This document shows, in pieces, positions 1-7,445 of a stretch of 64,000 nucleotides of DNA. A program made the translations under genes and the position numbers. The notes beneath the pieces were generated by a model that saw only the letters and a program-made list of their open reading frames with translations, searched no databases and was not told the origin of the DNA. The stretch spans positions 62,001 to 126,000 of the forward strand of contig NZ_QJGZ01000033.1 in assembly GCF_003254585.1 (NCBI RefSeq). The letters are read 5' to 3'. The first letter of the stretch is position 1, and every line of letters begins with the position of its first letter. Origin of the DNA: Flavobacterium sharifuzzamanii (GTDB lineage: Bacteria; Bacteroidota; Bacteroidia; Flavobacteriales; Flavobacteriaceae).

Positions 1-883
1 AGCCTACTTCGTACATTACCTCATTTACTGTTTTGCGATCTGTTTCAAAAGCTTTTTTGGCAGCTTCTATTTTTACCCTTTGAAGATATTCACTCGGAGT
101 ATTTCCTGTGGCTTTTATAAATCTTCGATCAAAATTCCTTCTGCTGACATTAAGTTTAGTAGAAAGATCGTTCATGGATAATTTTTCTCCCAAGTTTTGT
201 TCTAAATAAGATTGAGCATGAAGCACCATTTCATCTTCATGTTTCTTCTGACCAGAAAAGATAATAAACTGCGATTGCGTACTTCGGTTCATTTCAATCT
301 GAAATACCTTTGCACAATAAACGGCTGTAGATCTGCCGTAATATTTTTCGATTAAGTAGATCATTAAATTTAGAAAAGAATATGCTCCGCCATTGGTGTA
401 AATTCCGTTTTCATCTGTAATCAATTCATCAATTTGCAGGTTTATTTTTGGAAACATCTTGGTGAAGTTTTCTTTGACGGACCAGTGTGTAGAACAGCTT
501 TTCCCGTCCAGGAGCCCCGATGCAGCAAGCATAAACGCGCCAGTACAGATAGTGGCAATTTCGGCTCCTTTTTTATATTGTTTCTGAAGCCATTGCACCA
601 ATTCGTCATTATGTTCAAGGGCAAGATTATAATTATGGTTTAATGAAGGAATAATAATAAGATCGGTTTTGTTGACCTGAGAAATATGAAGATGAGGTTT
701 TACAGTAAATATTCCTTGATTGAACTCTACTTTTTCGGAAATTCCAGCAAGTTGGATATGAAATAATTCCTTTTTGCCATTTGCTCTATAAAAGGCATTT
801 GCTTTTGTAAAGATTTCGTATGCGCCAGATATACTTGAAAGATTATTGTCACCTTCAGGAACTATGATGGTAAGCTGTTTCAT
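1..883 (-). CDS. GlxA-type AraC family transcriptional regulator (3' end cut by window edge)
   Basis: Reading the minus strand from ATG at 883 gives a protein starting MKQLTIIVPEG that stays open to the window edge (about 294 residues seen). The N-terminal half is a DJ-1/PfpI-like amidotransferase fold, with TICTGAFMLAASGLLDG around the usual nucleophile-elbow cysteine. The C-terminal part is an AraC-type helix-turn-helix (LSMNDLSTKLNVSRRNFDRR followed by TGNTPSEYLQRVKIE). Proteins of this GlxA architecture are cytoplasmic regulators whose PfpI domain is normally non-catalytic. It is divergent from the EthD-like gene at 1024 across 140 bp, so it may control that gene; this is inference from position. 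The last HTH residues lie outside the window. Confidence 0.9.
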   Translation of the reverse strand, partial: MKQLTIIVPEGDNNLSSISGAYEIFTKANAFYRANGKKELFHIQLAGISEKVEFNQGIFTVKPHLHISQVNKTDLIIIPSLNHNYNLALEHNDELVQWLQKQYKKGAEIATICTGAFMLAASGLLDGKSCSTHWSVKENFTKMFPKINLQIDELITDENGIYTNGGAYSFLNLMIYLIEKYYGRSTAVYCAKVFQIEMNRSTQSQFIIFSGQKKHEDEMVLHAQSYLEQNLGEKLSMNDLSTKLNVSRRNFDRRFIKATGNTPSEYLQRVKIEAAKKAFETDRKTVNEVMYEVG

Positions 884-1023
884 TTTCTTTTTTTATATAA
901 AGGTACTAAAAGTTGCTGTCCAAATACACCATTGAGAATGTCTGGTTTTCACATCAAACAAATTAGAGTTTACTTTTAAATTTACTCTAAACAATTGTCT
1001 AACATCAAAAAGAAATCAATATC

Positions 1024-1335
1024 ATGGCAAAAATGACAGTAATCTACAAAACACCAAAAGACATCAGTTCTTTCGAAAAACATTATTACGAAGTTCATAT
1101 TCCATTAGCCAAAAAGCTTCCGGGATTAATAAAGTATGAAGTAAGCAATGGAGCAGTTCGATCAACGACAGGACATTCAGATGTATATCTTGTGGCCAAT
1201 TTATATTTCGATTCTTTAGAAGCGATGATGGAATCTTTTAAGTCAGATATTGGACAGCAATGTGCCGCTGACCGCAGAATCCTAGCCAATGATGATGAGG
1301 TGCAGATTTATGTGTATGATGTGAAAAACACCTGA
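1024..1335 (+). CDS. EthD domain-containing small protein
   Basis: A 103-residue protein with the EthD/ferredoxin-like alpha-beta fold pattern: an N-terminal strand (MTVIYKTPKDISSFEKHY), the family-typical HIPLAKKLPGL segment, and a central SDVYLVANLYFDSLEAM. EthD proteins are small dimeric alpha+beta barrels, often found near oxidative degradation genes, and most have no assigned reaction. No signal peptide is visible, so it is probably cytoplasmic. It is divergent from the GlxA-type regulator, which suggests local control. Family membership is fairly sure; its substrate cannot be told from sequence. Confidence 0.8.
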   Translation: MAKMTVIYKTPKDISSFEKHYYEVHIPLAKKLPGLIKYEVSNGAVRSTTGHSDVYLVANLYFDSLEAMMESFKSDIGQQCAADRRILANDDEVQIYVYDVKNT

Positions 1336-1382
1336 TTTTTCAATGTTTCATTTTAACGGTTCAAGGTTCATTTTACTATTTC

Positions 1383-1408
1383 TGGTTTCAGATTATAATC
1401 TGAAACCA
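1383..1408. repeat. 26-bp perfect palindrome in intergenic region
   Basis: The arms TGGTTTCAGATTA / TAATCTGAAACCA are perfectly complementary with no loop. It lies 48 bp after the EthD-like gene. No strong T-run follows, so a role as an ordinary terminator is uncertain; it may be a dispersed palindromic repeat. The rest of 1336-1567 shows nothing I can name. Confidence 0.45.
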
Positions 1409-1567
1409 TTTCCAGAGGTTCAGAAAGAAAGATTAAAGTTTTTCATTTTAATTTTAAATATTATTACAATTGCAGTTTTTCTTACGCAGAAGAAGAGCTG
1501 ATTGCAATTGAGTATGTAATGAACTTATAAGGTAAAATAAAGTATTAATTTAAATACAACCAGACCT

Positions 1568-1810
1568 ATGGCCGCTATTCCTGACGAATTGTACAATGTT
1601 AAATTTGCAGCATATTTTGATTCAATGAAAGAATTGTATATACTGGATCAAAAATTTAAAGTGATGTGCGATGCTTACTGCGCAAGTACGGCTAAAACAG
1701 AGCTTTATAAGGATAGAAGCGAAAAAAATTTCCGACGCAGAATGAAATTCGAAAATCTGTCAAGAGAATTAGAAGAAGAAATTCTTTTCTATATCATGCG
1801 AAATAGGTAA
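1568..1810 (+). CDS. small hypothetical protein (80 aa)
   Basis: An 80-residue, charged, probably helical protein (PDELYNVKFAAYFDSM, then a basic RSEKNFRRRMKFENL and an acidic SRELEEEILFYIM). No signal peptide, membrane segment or known motif is visible. Composition and codon use match the surrounding genes, and no longer frame competes in this stretch, which supports it as real. It is convergent with the DNA glycosylase gene, whose stop is only about 20 bp away. No function is assigned. Confidence 0.5.
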   Translation: MAAIPDELYNVKFAAYFDSMKELYILDQKFKVMCDAYCASTAKTELYKDRSEKNFRRRMKFENLSRELEEEILFYIMRNR

Positions 1811-1831
1811 TTCTTCAATATTACCTGAAAA

Positions 1832-2335
1832 TTAATCTTCATCTTTTGAAAGCCCAACTTGCGATACAGCTTTCCATTGTTCCATTTTTTCAGCTTTAGT
1901 TAAACCTGCATTTAGTCCGCTTGTGGAAGGCAGGATTGTGTAAATAATTCCTTCTTGCGGTATAGTATGTTTGTGAAAGTATTTTGCAGCGGCTTTACTT
2001 TCAAAAAAAACATACTTGATATTCGGAAACTGTTTGTGCAGACTTTCAAAATCATTAACAGTTTCTTCGGTTATTTTGGCGTCACTGCTTCCTTCTCTTT
2101 TGCAGCTTTTAAGGACATTCCAAAGACCAATATTGTATTTTGATAACAACGCTTTTCGATCTTCATAAGAAGTGCTGAATTCTTCCTCAAAAATAGCAAA
2201 CAGAATTTTCCAGAAAAGATTGCCTTTGTTTGCATAGTATTGCTGTTTCGCAATAGATTGTTCGCCCGCCATAGTTCCCATAATTAGAATAATTGTGGAA
2301 TTATCTATTAATGGTTGGAGGGCTTTTTTTAGCAT
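1832..2335 (-). CDS. uracil/hypoxanthine-type DNA glycosylase
   Basis: A 167-residue protein of the uracil-DNA glycosylase superfamily, closest to DNA-deoxyinosine (hypoxanthine) glycosylases. Visible landmarks are the N-terminal water-activating motif region GTMAGEQSIAKQQYYANKGN followed by LFWKIL, the central GLWNVLKSC strand, and a C-terminal ILPSTSGLNAG that takes the place of the family's HPSP-type DNA-contacting loop. Members remove deaminated bases in the cytoplasm as the first step of base excision repair. The length is normal for the family. The exact base specificity is inferred and not proven. Confidence 0.8.
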   Translation of the reverse strand: MLKKALQPLIDNSTIILIMGTMAGEQSIAKQQYYANKGNLFWKILFAIFEEEFSTSYEDRKALLSKYNIGLWNVLKSCKREGSSDAKITEETVNDFESLHKQFPNIKYVFFESKAAAKYFHKHTIPQEGIIYTILPSTSGLNAGLTKAEKMEQWKAVSQVGLSKDED

Positions 2336-2495
2336 TACTTTTTCTGATTTTCTTTGATTTGTAAAATTAGGGATAAAGATTTGAAATGAGAAGAAGACTT
2401 AAAAATCAAAATGAATAAATGTATTTAATTGGTATTGGATTTAGTTTTAAAAGAAAAAACTTTTAGATATTTACGTCTTAAAAGAAACTAATGTG

Positions 2496-2566
2496 GCGCA
2501 AAGTCAGTCCTGAAAGCTTTCGGGATTGCGCAGCGCTAATTAAGAACATTTTGAGGAGCAGGGGGG
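2496..2566. repeat. REP-like palindromic repeat, copy 1
   Basis: Begins GCGCAAAGTCAGTC and contains the near-palindrome TGAAAGCTTTCGGG, followed by ATTGCGCAGCGCTAA and GGAGCAGG. Related copies lie at 3247-3284 (inverted), 4058-4114 and 4139-4204, around a RAYT transposase gene. Confidence 0.7.
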
Positions 2567-2601
2567 GATGGATGAAATAAAAGAACAAAAAGTAAAAAAT
2601 A

Positions 2602-3156
2602 ATGAAACAAAAATTTAAAAAAGAATTTTATAAAACGATTGGATTTGTAGTGTTAATATTTGTATTGACATTTTTCTTTTTTAAAGAATATGTTTTCCAA
2701 TCTTCTTCAATTTTAGGAAGTCTTTTTTCTAGTATTATAGGTGTACTTTTAACTTTTGGCCTCACATGGTTCTTAAAAAATAGATCCCTCTTTCAAATGC
2801 TAATGGTTATCCTAATTTATATTATTTTTATTGGGGTCTTTGCTTACTCCCAAAAAAACAATTCAATAACGGATAGCCCTGTTAGTAAAACAAATATAAA
2901 TTCTGTTTGTGGTAACTGGGTTACAAAGGAAAATGACTTAATTCTTAAACTGAATATTAGCGGTAAGGCAATGAAAATGAATTTTTATCCAAATAATAAG
3001 CAATTGTTTTTTGAGTATGAAATGAACGATAATGTAATTGATTTTTTTAATGATGATGACGTGTCTAATTTTCAATGGAAAATTCTAAAGCTAACAAGTG
3101 ATTCATTAGTTGTACTTGAAAAAAAACAGATTTTAAAATTTAAAAAGGAAAAATAA
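2602..3156 (+). CDS. hypothetical membrane protein with C-terminal lipocalin-like domain
   Basis: A 184-residue protein. Three hydrophobic helices are visible at about residues 9-33, 37-60 and 64-83, followed by a polar C-terminal domain of about 90 residues starting at VCGNWVTKENDLILKLNISG. That domain has the short alternating beta-strand pattern of lipocalin-like 'how much does it weigh' domains in Bacteroidota, which is only a fold-level impression. It sits between two REP-like copies, is AT-rich, and has no operon partner. It may be horizontally acquired or strain-specific. Function unknown. Confidence 0.55.
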   Translation: MKQKFKKEFYKTIGFVVLIFVLTFFFFKEYVFQSSSILGSLFSSIIGVLLTFGLTWFLKNRSLFQMLMVILIYIIFIGVFAYSQKNNSITDSPVSKTNINSVCGNWVTKENDLILKLNISGKAMKMNFYPNNKQLFFEYEMNDNVIDFFNDDDVSNFQWKILKLTSDSLVVLEKKQILKFKKEK

Positions 3157-3300
3157 GGGCAACGTACAACGCTTCCCTGTTCCCGAAGCGTTCAACTGAA
3201 AGTTGCGCAAATGCTTCCGCTCCCCGAAGAGTTTCTAATGAAAAGCTGCGCAATCCCGAAAGCTTTCGGGACTGACTTTGCACAATTTTTTTGCCTTAGA
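3157..3300. repeat. REP-like palindromic repeat region, copy 2 (inverted)
   Basis: The stretch 3247-3284 (GCGCAATCCCGAAAGC followed by TTTCGGGACTGACTTTGC) is the reverse complement of the repeat at 2496 and 4139. The preceding part, 3160-3240, carries related arms such as CCCGAAGCG and CCCCGAAGAG. Its opposite orientation relative to the other copies, beside a RAYT gene, is typical of paired REP elements. Confidence 0.65.
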
Positions 3301-3394
3301 AGTTGTTAACGTGACGAAAGCCTCCCGGCTCTTTTCTTTTGCATAGTGGTAAATAATAGGTTAAATCCTATGTTTTTATTCAAAAAGAGAGAAA

Positions 3395-3994
3395 ATAAAA
3401 GAAGGCTATGTAATAAGAGATCAAAAACTGCCACATTTTATCACGCCGACAATTGTAGACTGGATCGATGTTTTTACACGACAGAGTTATAGGGATGTTA
3501 TAATTGAATGCTTAGATTACTGCATTAAAAATAAAGGAATGATTTTGTATGGTTATGTCATAATGAGCAATCACATTCATATGATTGTGCAGTCGGAAGA
3601 CGGAAAGCTTTCAGATTTAATAAGAGATTTTAAAAAGTTTACAGCAAAAACTATACTAGATAAAATACAAAATAGTCCAGAAAGCAGAAGAGAGTGGCTG
3701 CTGGAAAGATTTAAACTTGCTGCAGAAAAACACACTAGAAATAAGCTTTATCAATTTTGGCAGTACGGAAATCACGCAGAAGAAATTTACAGCAATAAAT
3801 TTATGTGGTCTAAACTGGATTATATACATTTAAATCCTGTAAGAGCAGATCTTGTCAGTCGTGCATCAGAATATGTTTATTCTAGCGCAAGCAATTATAC
3901 TAATGATAAAGGATTGTTAAGTATTGAAAAAGCAGATAATCCAATTGTAGATGTTTTGAATTTAAAGTCTGTTTTTCGAGATAATCTTTATTAG
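3395..3994 (+). CDS. REP-associated tyrosine transposase (RAYT, Y1/HUH family); canonical start codon apparently lost
   Basis: Homology to RAYT proteins is clear over about 199 codons. The N-terminal EGYVIRDQKLPHFITPTIVD and WIDVFTRQSYRDVIIE precede the HUH motif in YVIMSNHIHMIVQ. The tyrosine motif lies in WSKLDYIHLNPVRADLV, and the C-terminal YVYSSASNY is also typical. Such enzymes nick and move REP hairpins as single strands. The first in-frame ATG is only at 3539 and would drop about 48 conserved residues. At the position where the family starts, the codon is ATA (3395-3397), and the next in-frame stop upstream is at 3362. Either the start codon has mutated and the gene is decaying, or a non-canonical start is used. 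It is flanked by REP-like copies in both orientations. Confidence 0.7.
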   Translation: MKEGYVIRDQKLPHFITPTIVDWIDVFTRQSYRDVIIECLDYCIKNKGMILYGYVIMSNHIHMIVQSEDGKLSDLIRDFKKFTAKTILDKIQNSPESRREWLLERFKLAAEKHTRNKLYQFWQYGNHAEEIYSNKFMWSKLDYIHLNPVRADLVSRASEYVYSSASNYTNDKGLLSIEKADNPIVDVLNLKSVFRDNLY

Positions 3995-4057
3995 TAATTT
4001 TATAATAAAGTCAGAGACTTTTAGAAGTGAACGGTTTAATGAACTTTTGCATAAAAA

Positions 4058-4114
4058 GCGCAAAGTCGGAGACATTTGCGCAGCGTTAATTAAGAGCACT
4101 TTGCGGAGCAGGAG
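4058..4114. repeat. REP-like repeat, copy 3
   Basis: Starts GCGCAAAGTCGGAGACATTT, then GCGCAGCGTTAATTAAGAGC and GCGGAGCAGG. It is the same family as 2496-2566 but lacks the central CCCGAAAGCTTTCGGG hairpin. It lies just downstream of the RAYT gene. Confidence 0.6.
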
Positions 4115-4138
4115 ATTTTTTAAGACGAATATGAGTTA

Positions 4139-4204
4139 GCGCAAAGTCAGTCCCGAAAGCTTTCGGGATTGCACAGCGCTAACGTGGAGAACACTTTGCG
4201 GAAA
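4139..4204. repeat. REP-like repeat, copy 4
   Basis: Contains GCGCAAAGTCAGTC, the perfect palindrome CCCGAAAGCTTTCGGG, then ATTGCACAGCGCTAA. It is the same orientation as copy 1 and inverted relative to copy 2. Confidence 0.7.
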
Positions 4205-4252
4205 GGGCGAACATCTTAATAAACATTTACCAGGTTGGTCAAAATAAGAAAA

Positions 4253-4870
4253 ATGAAAAAAAATAAAATCGAAACTGGATCAATAATTAAGATTCCTTTA
4301 GAACATAATTTGGGTTATGTGTTAGCTAAGTTTATTAACTTAAATGAAATTAAAAAAGATATTGGATATAATGAATTTATTTATGTTTATGATAGAATTT
4401 TTAGAGATGAAGATATTGTAGTAAATAATATAGATGATAATGATTTACTGCTTGGCGGCATTTATGTCCTTAATATATATCCAGCATTAAAAAATAAAAC
4501 TTGGGAAGTATTAGGACATTTGAGACCTAAGAAAATAGAGTTAACAATTCCAGATTTTAAGGACTTTGGTCCTGTATTTACTACATATGAAAAAAACGCT
4601 AAAATTTGGTATTATATCCATAATGCAGAAGTGAATAACAGAGTTGCTGTTGATTATGAAAAAGTTAAACATTTAGAGAAATTTATTTACCGAGCATATG
4701 GTTCAATAGTCACACGTTTAACTATGGAAGTTATTAGACAGCAAGGTAATAACATCGAAGAATTTTATAGACTTGATAATCAAGATGATTTAATTTCATA
4801 CTATAATACTATTTATACTCCGATTTATTCTAGTATTCCAAAAGAAATAAGAGGTAAAGCTATTATTTAG
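4253..4870 (+). CDS. hypothetical protein, possibly Imm26-like immunity protein
   Basis: The ATG at 4253 gives 205 residues; a TTG 18 bp upstream is in frame but less likely. The N-terminus ETGSIIKIPLEHNLGYVLAK resembles the opening beta-strands of Imm26-type immunity proteins (a 'G-x-hydrophobic-x-IPL' start). The rest, including VFTTYEKNAKIWYYIHNAE and a helical C-terminus, matches nothing I recognise with confidence. No signal peptide or membrane segment is visible. It is very AT-rich and sits alone beside REP repeats, with no toxin gene next to it. The Imm26 assignment is tentative. Confidence 0.5.
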   Translation: MKKNKIETGSIIKIPLEHNLGYVLAKFINLNEIKKDIGYNEFIYVYDRIFRDEDIVVNNIDDNDLLLGGIYVLNIYPALKNKTWEVLGHLRPKKIELTIPDFKDFGPVFTTYEKNAKIWYYIHNAEVNNRVAVDYEKVKHLEKFIYRAYGSIVTRLTMEVIRQQGNNIEEFYRLDNQDDLISYYNTIYTPIYSSIPKEIRGKAII

Positions 4871-5001
4871 GGTAATGTATCAGATGTGTTGATGCATAAT
4901 TACTGCGTCGAACATCTACTGATTATGAAATAGACTTTGCGTATTTTTCACCTTATAAATTTTAAGCTTAATAAATCATTATTTTTAAAATAAAACATAA
5001 A

Positions 5002-5028
5002 AAAAGAGACTTTTTTAAAGTCTCTTTT
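5002..5028. terminator. bidirectional intrinsic terminator
   Basis: Perfect 12-bp stem AAAAGAGACTTT (5002-5013) / AAAGTCTCTTTT (5017-5028) with a TTT loop. It lies between the convergent ends of the gene at 4253-4870 and the XRE gene at 5055-5459. A-rich and T-rich flanks allow use from both sides. Confidence 0.8.
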
Positions 5029-5054
5029 CAATTGAACTAATATTGTAATAAATC

Positions 5055-5459
5055 TTATTTACCGATTAATTTCTCAAGCCTAGCCATCATTTCATCTTTC
5101 TCTTTAAGCATACGCTCAAACAATGCAATTTTCTCTTCATGAAGTTTTTTAATTTCCTCAATTGGATTGTTATTAAAAACTTCAATTCGGTTATTGAACA
5201 TTGCATTATCTGAAAAATTACATGAAATTAAATTCACGGCTTGTTCCTCATCAAAATTTTGAAAAGCTTCAACAGGAATTTTTAATATAGCTGAGATTTG
5301 TCTAAGCAGACTCTCTTCAATTGTATCTTTTTGTTCCAATATAGAAATCTTCTTTTGGCTCCAGTCTTCTCCAAGATCATAAGCCAATGCTTCTTGCTTA
5401 ATGTTAAGCATTTCTCTGAAGCGTTTTATGTTTCTTCCCTGATGAATTTTCTGTTCCAT
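5055..5459 (-). CDS. XRE-family helix-turn-helix regulator
   Basis: A 134-residue protein. The N-terminal HTH_3 domain is at about residues 8-65 (GRNIKRFREMLNIKQEALAY, then WSQKKISILEQKDTIEESLL). A linker and a C-terminal segment of about 35 charged residues follow (EEIKKLHEEKIALFERM, KEKDEMMARLEKLIG), predicted as a coiled coil and probably used to dimerise. This domain order is common for small stand-alone regulators in Flavobacteriia. It ends at the shared terminator at 5002-5028. Target genes cannot be told from sequence. Confidence 0.85.
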   Translation of the reverse strand: MEQKIHQGRNIKRFREMLNIKQEALAYDLGEDWSQKKISILEQKDTIEESLLRQISAILKIPVEAFQNFDEEQAVNLISCNFSDNAMFNNRIEVFNNNPIEEIKKLHEEKIALFERMLKEKDEMMARLEKLIGK

Positions 5460-5566
5460 ATTGCGTTTTATTTTTCTATTGGTTCAAAGATAAAGCCATT
5501 TTGATGAATTTCAAAGATAGAAAAATATCCTATAAAATATTTTTTTGTCAGATATTATATCTGCTT

Positions 5567-5605
5567 TTAAATCACAGTACAAGCACTTTTATTTTCTGGT
5601 TCTTG
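5567..5605 (-). pseudogene. duplicated remnant of the bioB 3' end
   Basis: On the minus strand this stretch reads EPENKSACTVI followed by a stop, almost the same as the C-terminus of BioB at 5687 ([11 protein letters not shown], stop). The two stop codons are 120 bp apart. The similarity ends after about 39 bp, so this is a short direct-repeat remnant downstream of bioB and not a gene. Confidence 0.7.
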
Positions 5606-5613
5606 AACTAAAA

Positions 5614-5655
5614 AAAACTGCACTATCCTGAAAATTTTCGAGATTGTGCAGTTTT
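5614..5655. terminator. stem-loop downstream of bioB
   Basis: Inverted arms AAAACTGCAC (5614-5623) and GTGCAGTTTT (5646-5655). On the minus strand the stem is followed by a T-run, so it can end bioB transcription. It lies between bioB and the duplicated bioB tail. Confidence 0.6.
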
Positions 5656-5686
5656 ACGGGCTATAAAAGGGTGATTAAAACTCGTT

Positions 5687-6676
5687 TTAAATTACAGAAC
5701 AAGCACTTTTATTTTCTTTTACCAAAGGTTTAAGCCCAAGATTTTGAAACATCTGCATATCTTCTGACAATCCTGGATTTGGCGTTACCAATAAAGTTTC
5801 GCGTTCTCCTGTAAAAATAGAATTGGCACCTGCCATAAAACACCAAGCTTGTTCTTCTTCGGTCATTTCGATGCGTCCGGCGCTCAAACGAACAATAGAA
5901 GCAGGCATCACAATACGCGCTGTAGCTATCATTCGAACCATATCCCAAATAGGCACTTTCGGATTGTTTTCTAGCGGAGTTCCTTTTACTCTTGCCAAGG
6001 CATTCACAGGAACAGATTCTGGATGAACAGGCATTGTTGCTAAAGTTAAGAGCATAGAAACTCTATCGGCATTAGATTCTCCAAGACCAATGATTCCGCC
6101 CGAACAAACCGTGATTCCTGCTTTTCTGACGTTATTGATAGTGTCAAGACGTTGGTCAAACTTACGCGTGCTGATTATTTCATCATAATAACTTTCAGAT
6201 GTATCCAGATTATGGTTGTAAGCATACAAACCTGCTTCTTGTAAACGTACAGCTTGTTCTTCTGTAAGCATTCCGAGTGTGCAGCAAACTTCCAAACCAA
6301 GATCGTTTACACCTTTTACCATTTCGATAACACGGTCAAAATCTTTGTTATCACGAACTTCGCGCCAAGCGGCAGCCATACAAAAACGAGAAGAACCACC
6401 ATCTTTTGCTTTTTGCGCATGTTCTAATACTTTTTCTGTCGGAAGAAGCGCCTGAACTTTGATATCCGTATGATAACGTGCTGCTTGTCCGCAATATGAA
6501 CAGTCTTCTGGACAACCGCCTGTTTTTATAGAAAGTAATGTGCTAACCTGTATTTCTGAAGGTTTGTGCCATTCTCTATGTACGGTTGCCGCCTGATAAA
6601 CCAATTCTAATAAAGGCTGATCGTAGATAGCTTGAATTTCTTCTTTTTTCCAGTCGTGTCTAATTTGCGTGTTCAT
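5687..6676 (-). CDS. bioB: biotin synthase
   Basis: A 329-residue radical SAM enzyme that inserts sulfur into dethiobiotin to make biotin in the cytoplasm. The radical SAM cluster motif CxxxCxxC is [12 protein letters not shown] (C55, C59, C62). Other hallmarks are [36 protein letters not shown] (cofactor glycine motif) and RLSAGRIEM, with the arginine that binds the auxiliary 2Fe-2S cluster. The length fits the family. No other biotin gene is beside it. Its promoter is recognisable at 6707-6735, and a hairpin follows the stop. Confidence 0.97.
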   Translation of the reverse strand: MNTQIRHDWKKEEIQAIYDQPLLELVYQAATVHREWHKPSEIQVSTLLSIKTGGCPEDCSYCGQAARYHTDIKVQALLPTEKVLEHAQKAKDGGSSRFCMAAAWREVRDNKDFDRVIEMVKGVNDLGLEVCCTLGMLTEEQAVRLQEAGLYAYNHNLDTSESYYDEIISTRKFDQRLDTINNVRKAGITVCSGGIIGLGESNADRVSMLLTLATMPVHPESVPVNALARVKGTPLENNPKVPIWDMVRMIATARIVMPASIVRLSAGRIEMTEEEQAWCFMAGANSIFTGERETLLVTPNPGLSEDMQMFQNLGLKPLVKENKSACSVI

Positions 6677-6706
6677 TTATTTTGATATGCTTTAATGATT
6701 TTTGGT

Positions 6707-6735
6707 CAAATGTATCATTTTACTGTATCATCAAA
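6707..6735 (-). promoter_or_regulatory. Bacteroidota-type promoter of bioB with direct repeat
   Basis: Read on the minus strand, TTTG (6735-6732), 17 bp, then TACATTTG (6714-6707) match the Flavobacterium TTTG / TAnnTTTG consensus exactly. The first bases of bioB follow about 30 bp later. On the plus strand the same segment holds the direct repeat TGTATCAT at 6711-6718 and 6725-6732, overlapping the promoter core, a possible operator. Confidence 0.7.
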
Positions 6736-6784
6736 ATGTACCACTTTTTATATTTTGGGTAGACCGGTTAGAATAATAAAAATT

Positions 6785-7255
6785 TTAAACAGGAAGATTT
6801 TTCTCAAAAGCAGAACCAAACGAGAAAAAAGAATCGGTGCTTCCTACGCCTTCAATCTGGTGCACTTGTTCGTATAGAATTTTACGGAGTTCTTCATTAT
6901 TTGCAGCTACTATTTTTATGAATAAAGCATATTTTCCAGATACCCAATGGCATTCTATTACTTCGGGTATTTCCTTAAGTTTTTCGGCAATGGAGTAGGA
7001 AAAACGAGCCTCTTTTGTAACAATTCCTGTATAGGTAATAGTTTCAAAACCAAGTTCTTTTGGATTTAATTTTACAGAAAAACTATTAATTACTCCTGCC
7101 TGTTGCAGTTTTTTGACTCTTAGATGCACCAGCGAATTGGAAATATTTAATTCTTTAGCCAAATCAGAAAATGGTATTCTAGCATTCTCGCTGAGTTTTT
7201 GTATGATTTCTCGATCTAAATAGTCAGTATTTTCATTCTTCTTGACCTTTGCCAT
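6785..7255 (-). CDS. Lrp/AsnC family transcriptional regulator
   Basis: A 156-residue protein. The N-terminal winged helix is at residues 12-62 (LDREIIQKLSENARIPFSDL, then ELNISNSLVHLRVKKLQQAG), and the C-terminal RAM ligand-binding domain is at about 70-150 (ITYTGIVTKEARF, VIECHWVSGKYALFIKIVA). The order and length are standard for Lrp/AsnC proteins, which form octamers and respond to amino acids. It is divergent from the DUF1338-ALDH7 operon at 7446, so it probably controls that operon in response to lysine, hydroxylysine or aminoadipate. That is inference from position. A matching palindrome lies at 7379-7395. Confidence 0.92.
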   Translation of the reverse strand: MAKVKKNENTDYLDREIIQKLSENARIPFSDLAKELNISNSLVHLRVKKLQQAGVINSFSVKLNPKELGFETITYTGIVTKEARFSYSIAEKLKEIPEVIECHWVSGKYALFIKIVAANNEELRKILYEQVHQIEGVGSTDSFFSFGSAFEKNLPV

Positions 7256-7378
7256 AAGTGCTTTTTAATTGATGATTCTATTATTTTGACAATTCTTTTG
7301 TTAAAAATGGTTTTTAAAGTGTCAAAATTACAAAAAATAACATAACAAATGTCTAATTGTAAATAATCGTATTGTTAT

Positions 7379-7395
7379 ACTGTTATAATAACAGT
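7379..7395. promoter_or_regulatory. candidate Lrp-type operator
   Basis: A 17-bp interrupted palindrome, ACTGTTAT-A-ATAACAGT, in the divergent region between the Lrp gene and the DUF1338 gene. Its half-site ATAATAACA (7385-7393) recurs at 7416-7424, 31 bp away, about three helical turns. The palindrome overlaps the place where the -33 element of the promoter at 7404-7411 should be. Confidence 0.5.
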
Positions 7396-7403
7396 TATAT
7401 ATA

Positions 7404-7411
7404 TAGATTTG
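7404..7411 (+). promoter_or_regulatory. -7 box of the DUF1338/ALDH7 operon
   Basis: TAGATTTG matches TAnnTTTG exactly and lies 35 bp before the ATG at 7446. No good -33 TTTG is seen at the expected distance, where the candidate Lrp palindrome sits instead, which fits regulator-dependent expression. Confidence 0.55.
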
Positions 7412-7445
7412 TGTCATAATAACACTATTTTAACTTAACTACAAA

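Noticed and set aside
3395..3994. IS200/IS605 transposase
   Set aside because: The longer REP-type sequence motifs (YIHLNPVRAD, YVYSSASNY) and REP neighbours fit RAYT; no tnpB and no IS ends were found.
4235..4252. TTG start adding six residues to the gene at 4253
   Set aside because: An ATG follows 18 bp later with a better N-terminus for the domain; TTG starts are rare here.
6695..6877. 60-codon frame between bioB and the Lrp gene
   Set aside because: It overlaps the bioB promoter and the end of the Lrp gene on the opposite strand.
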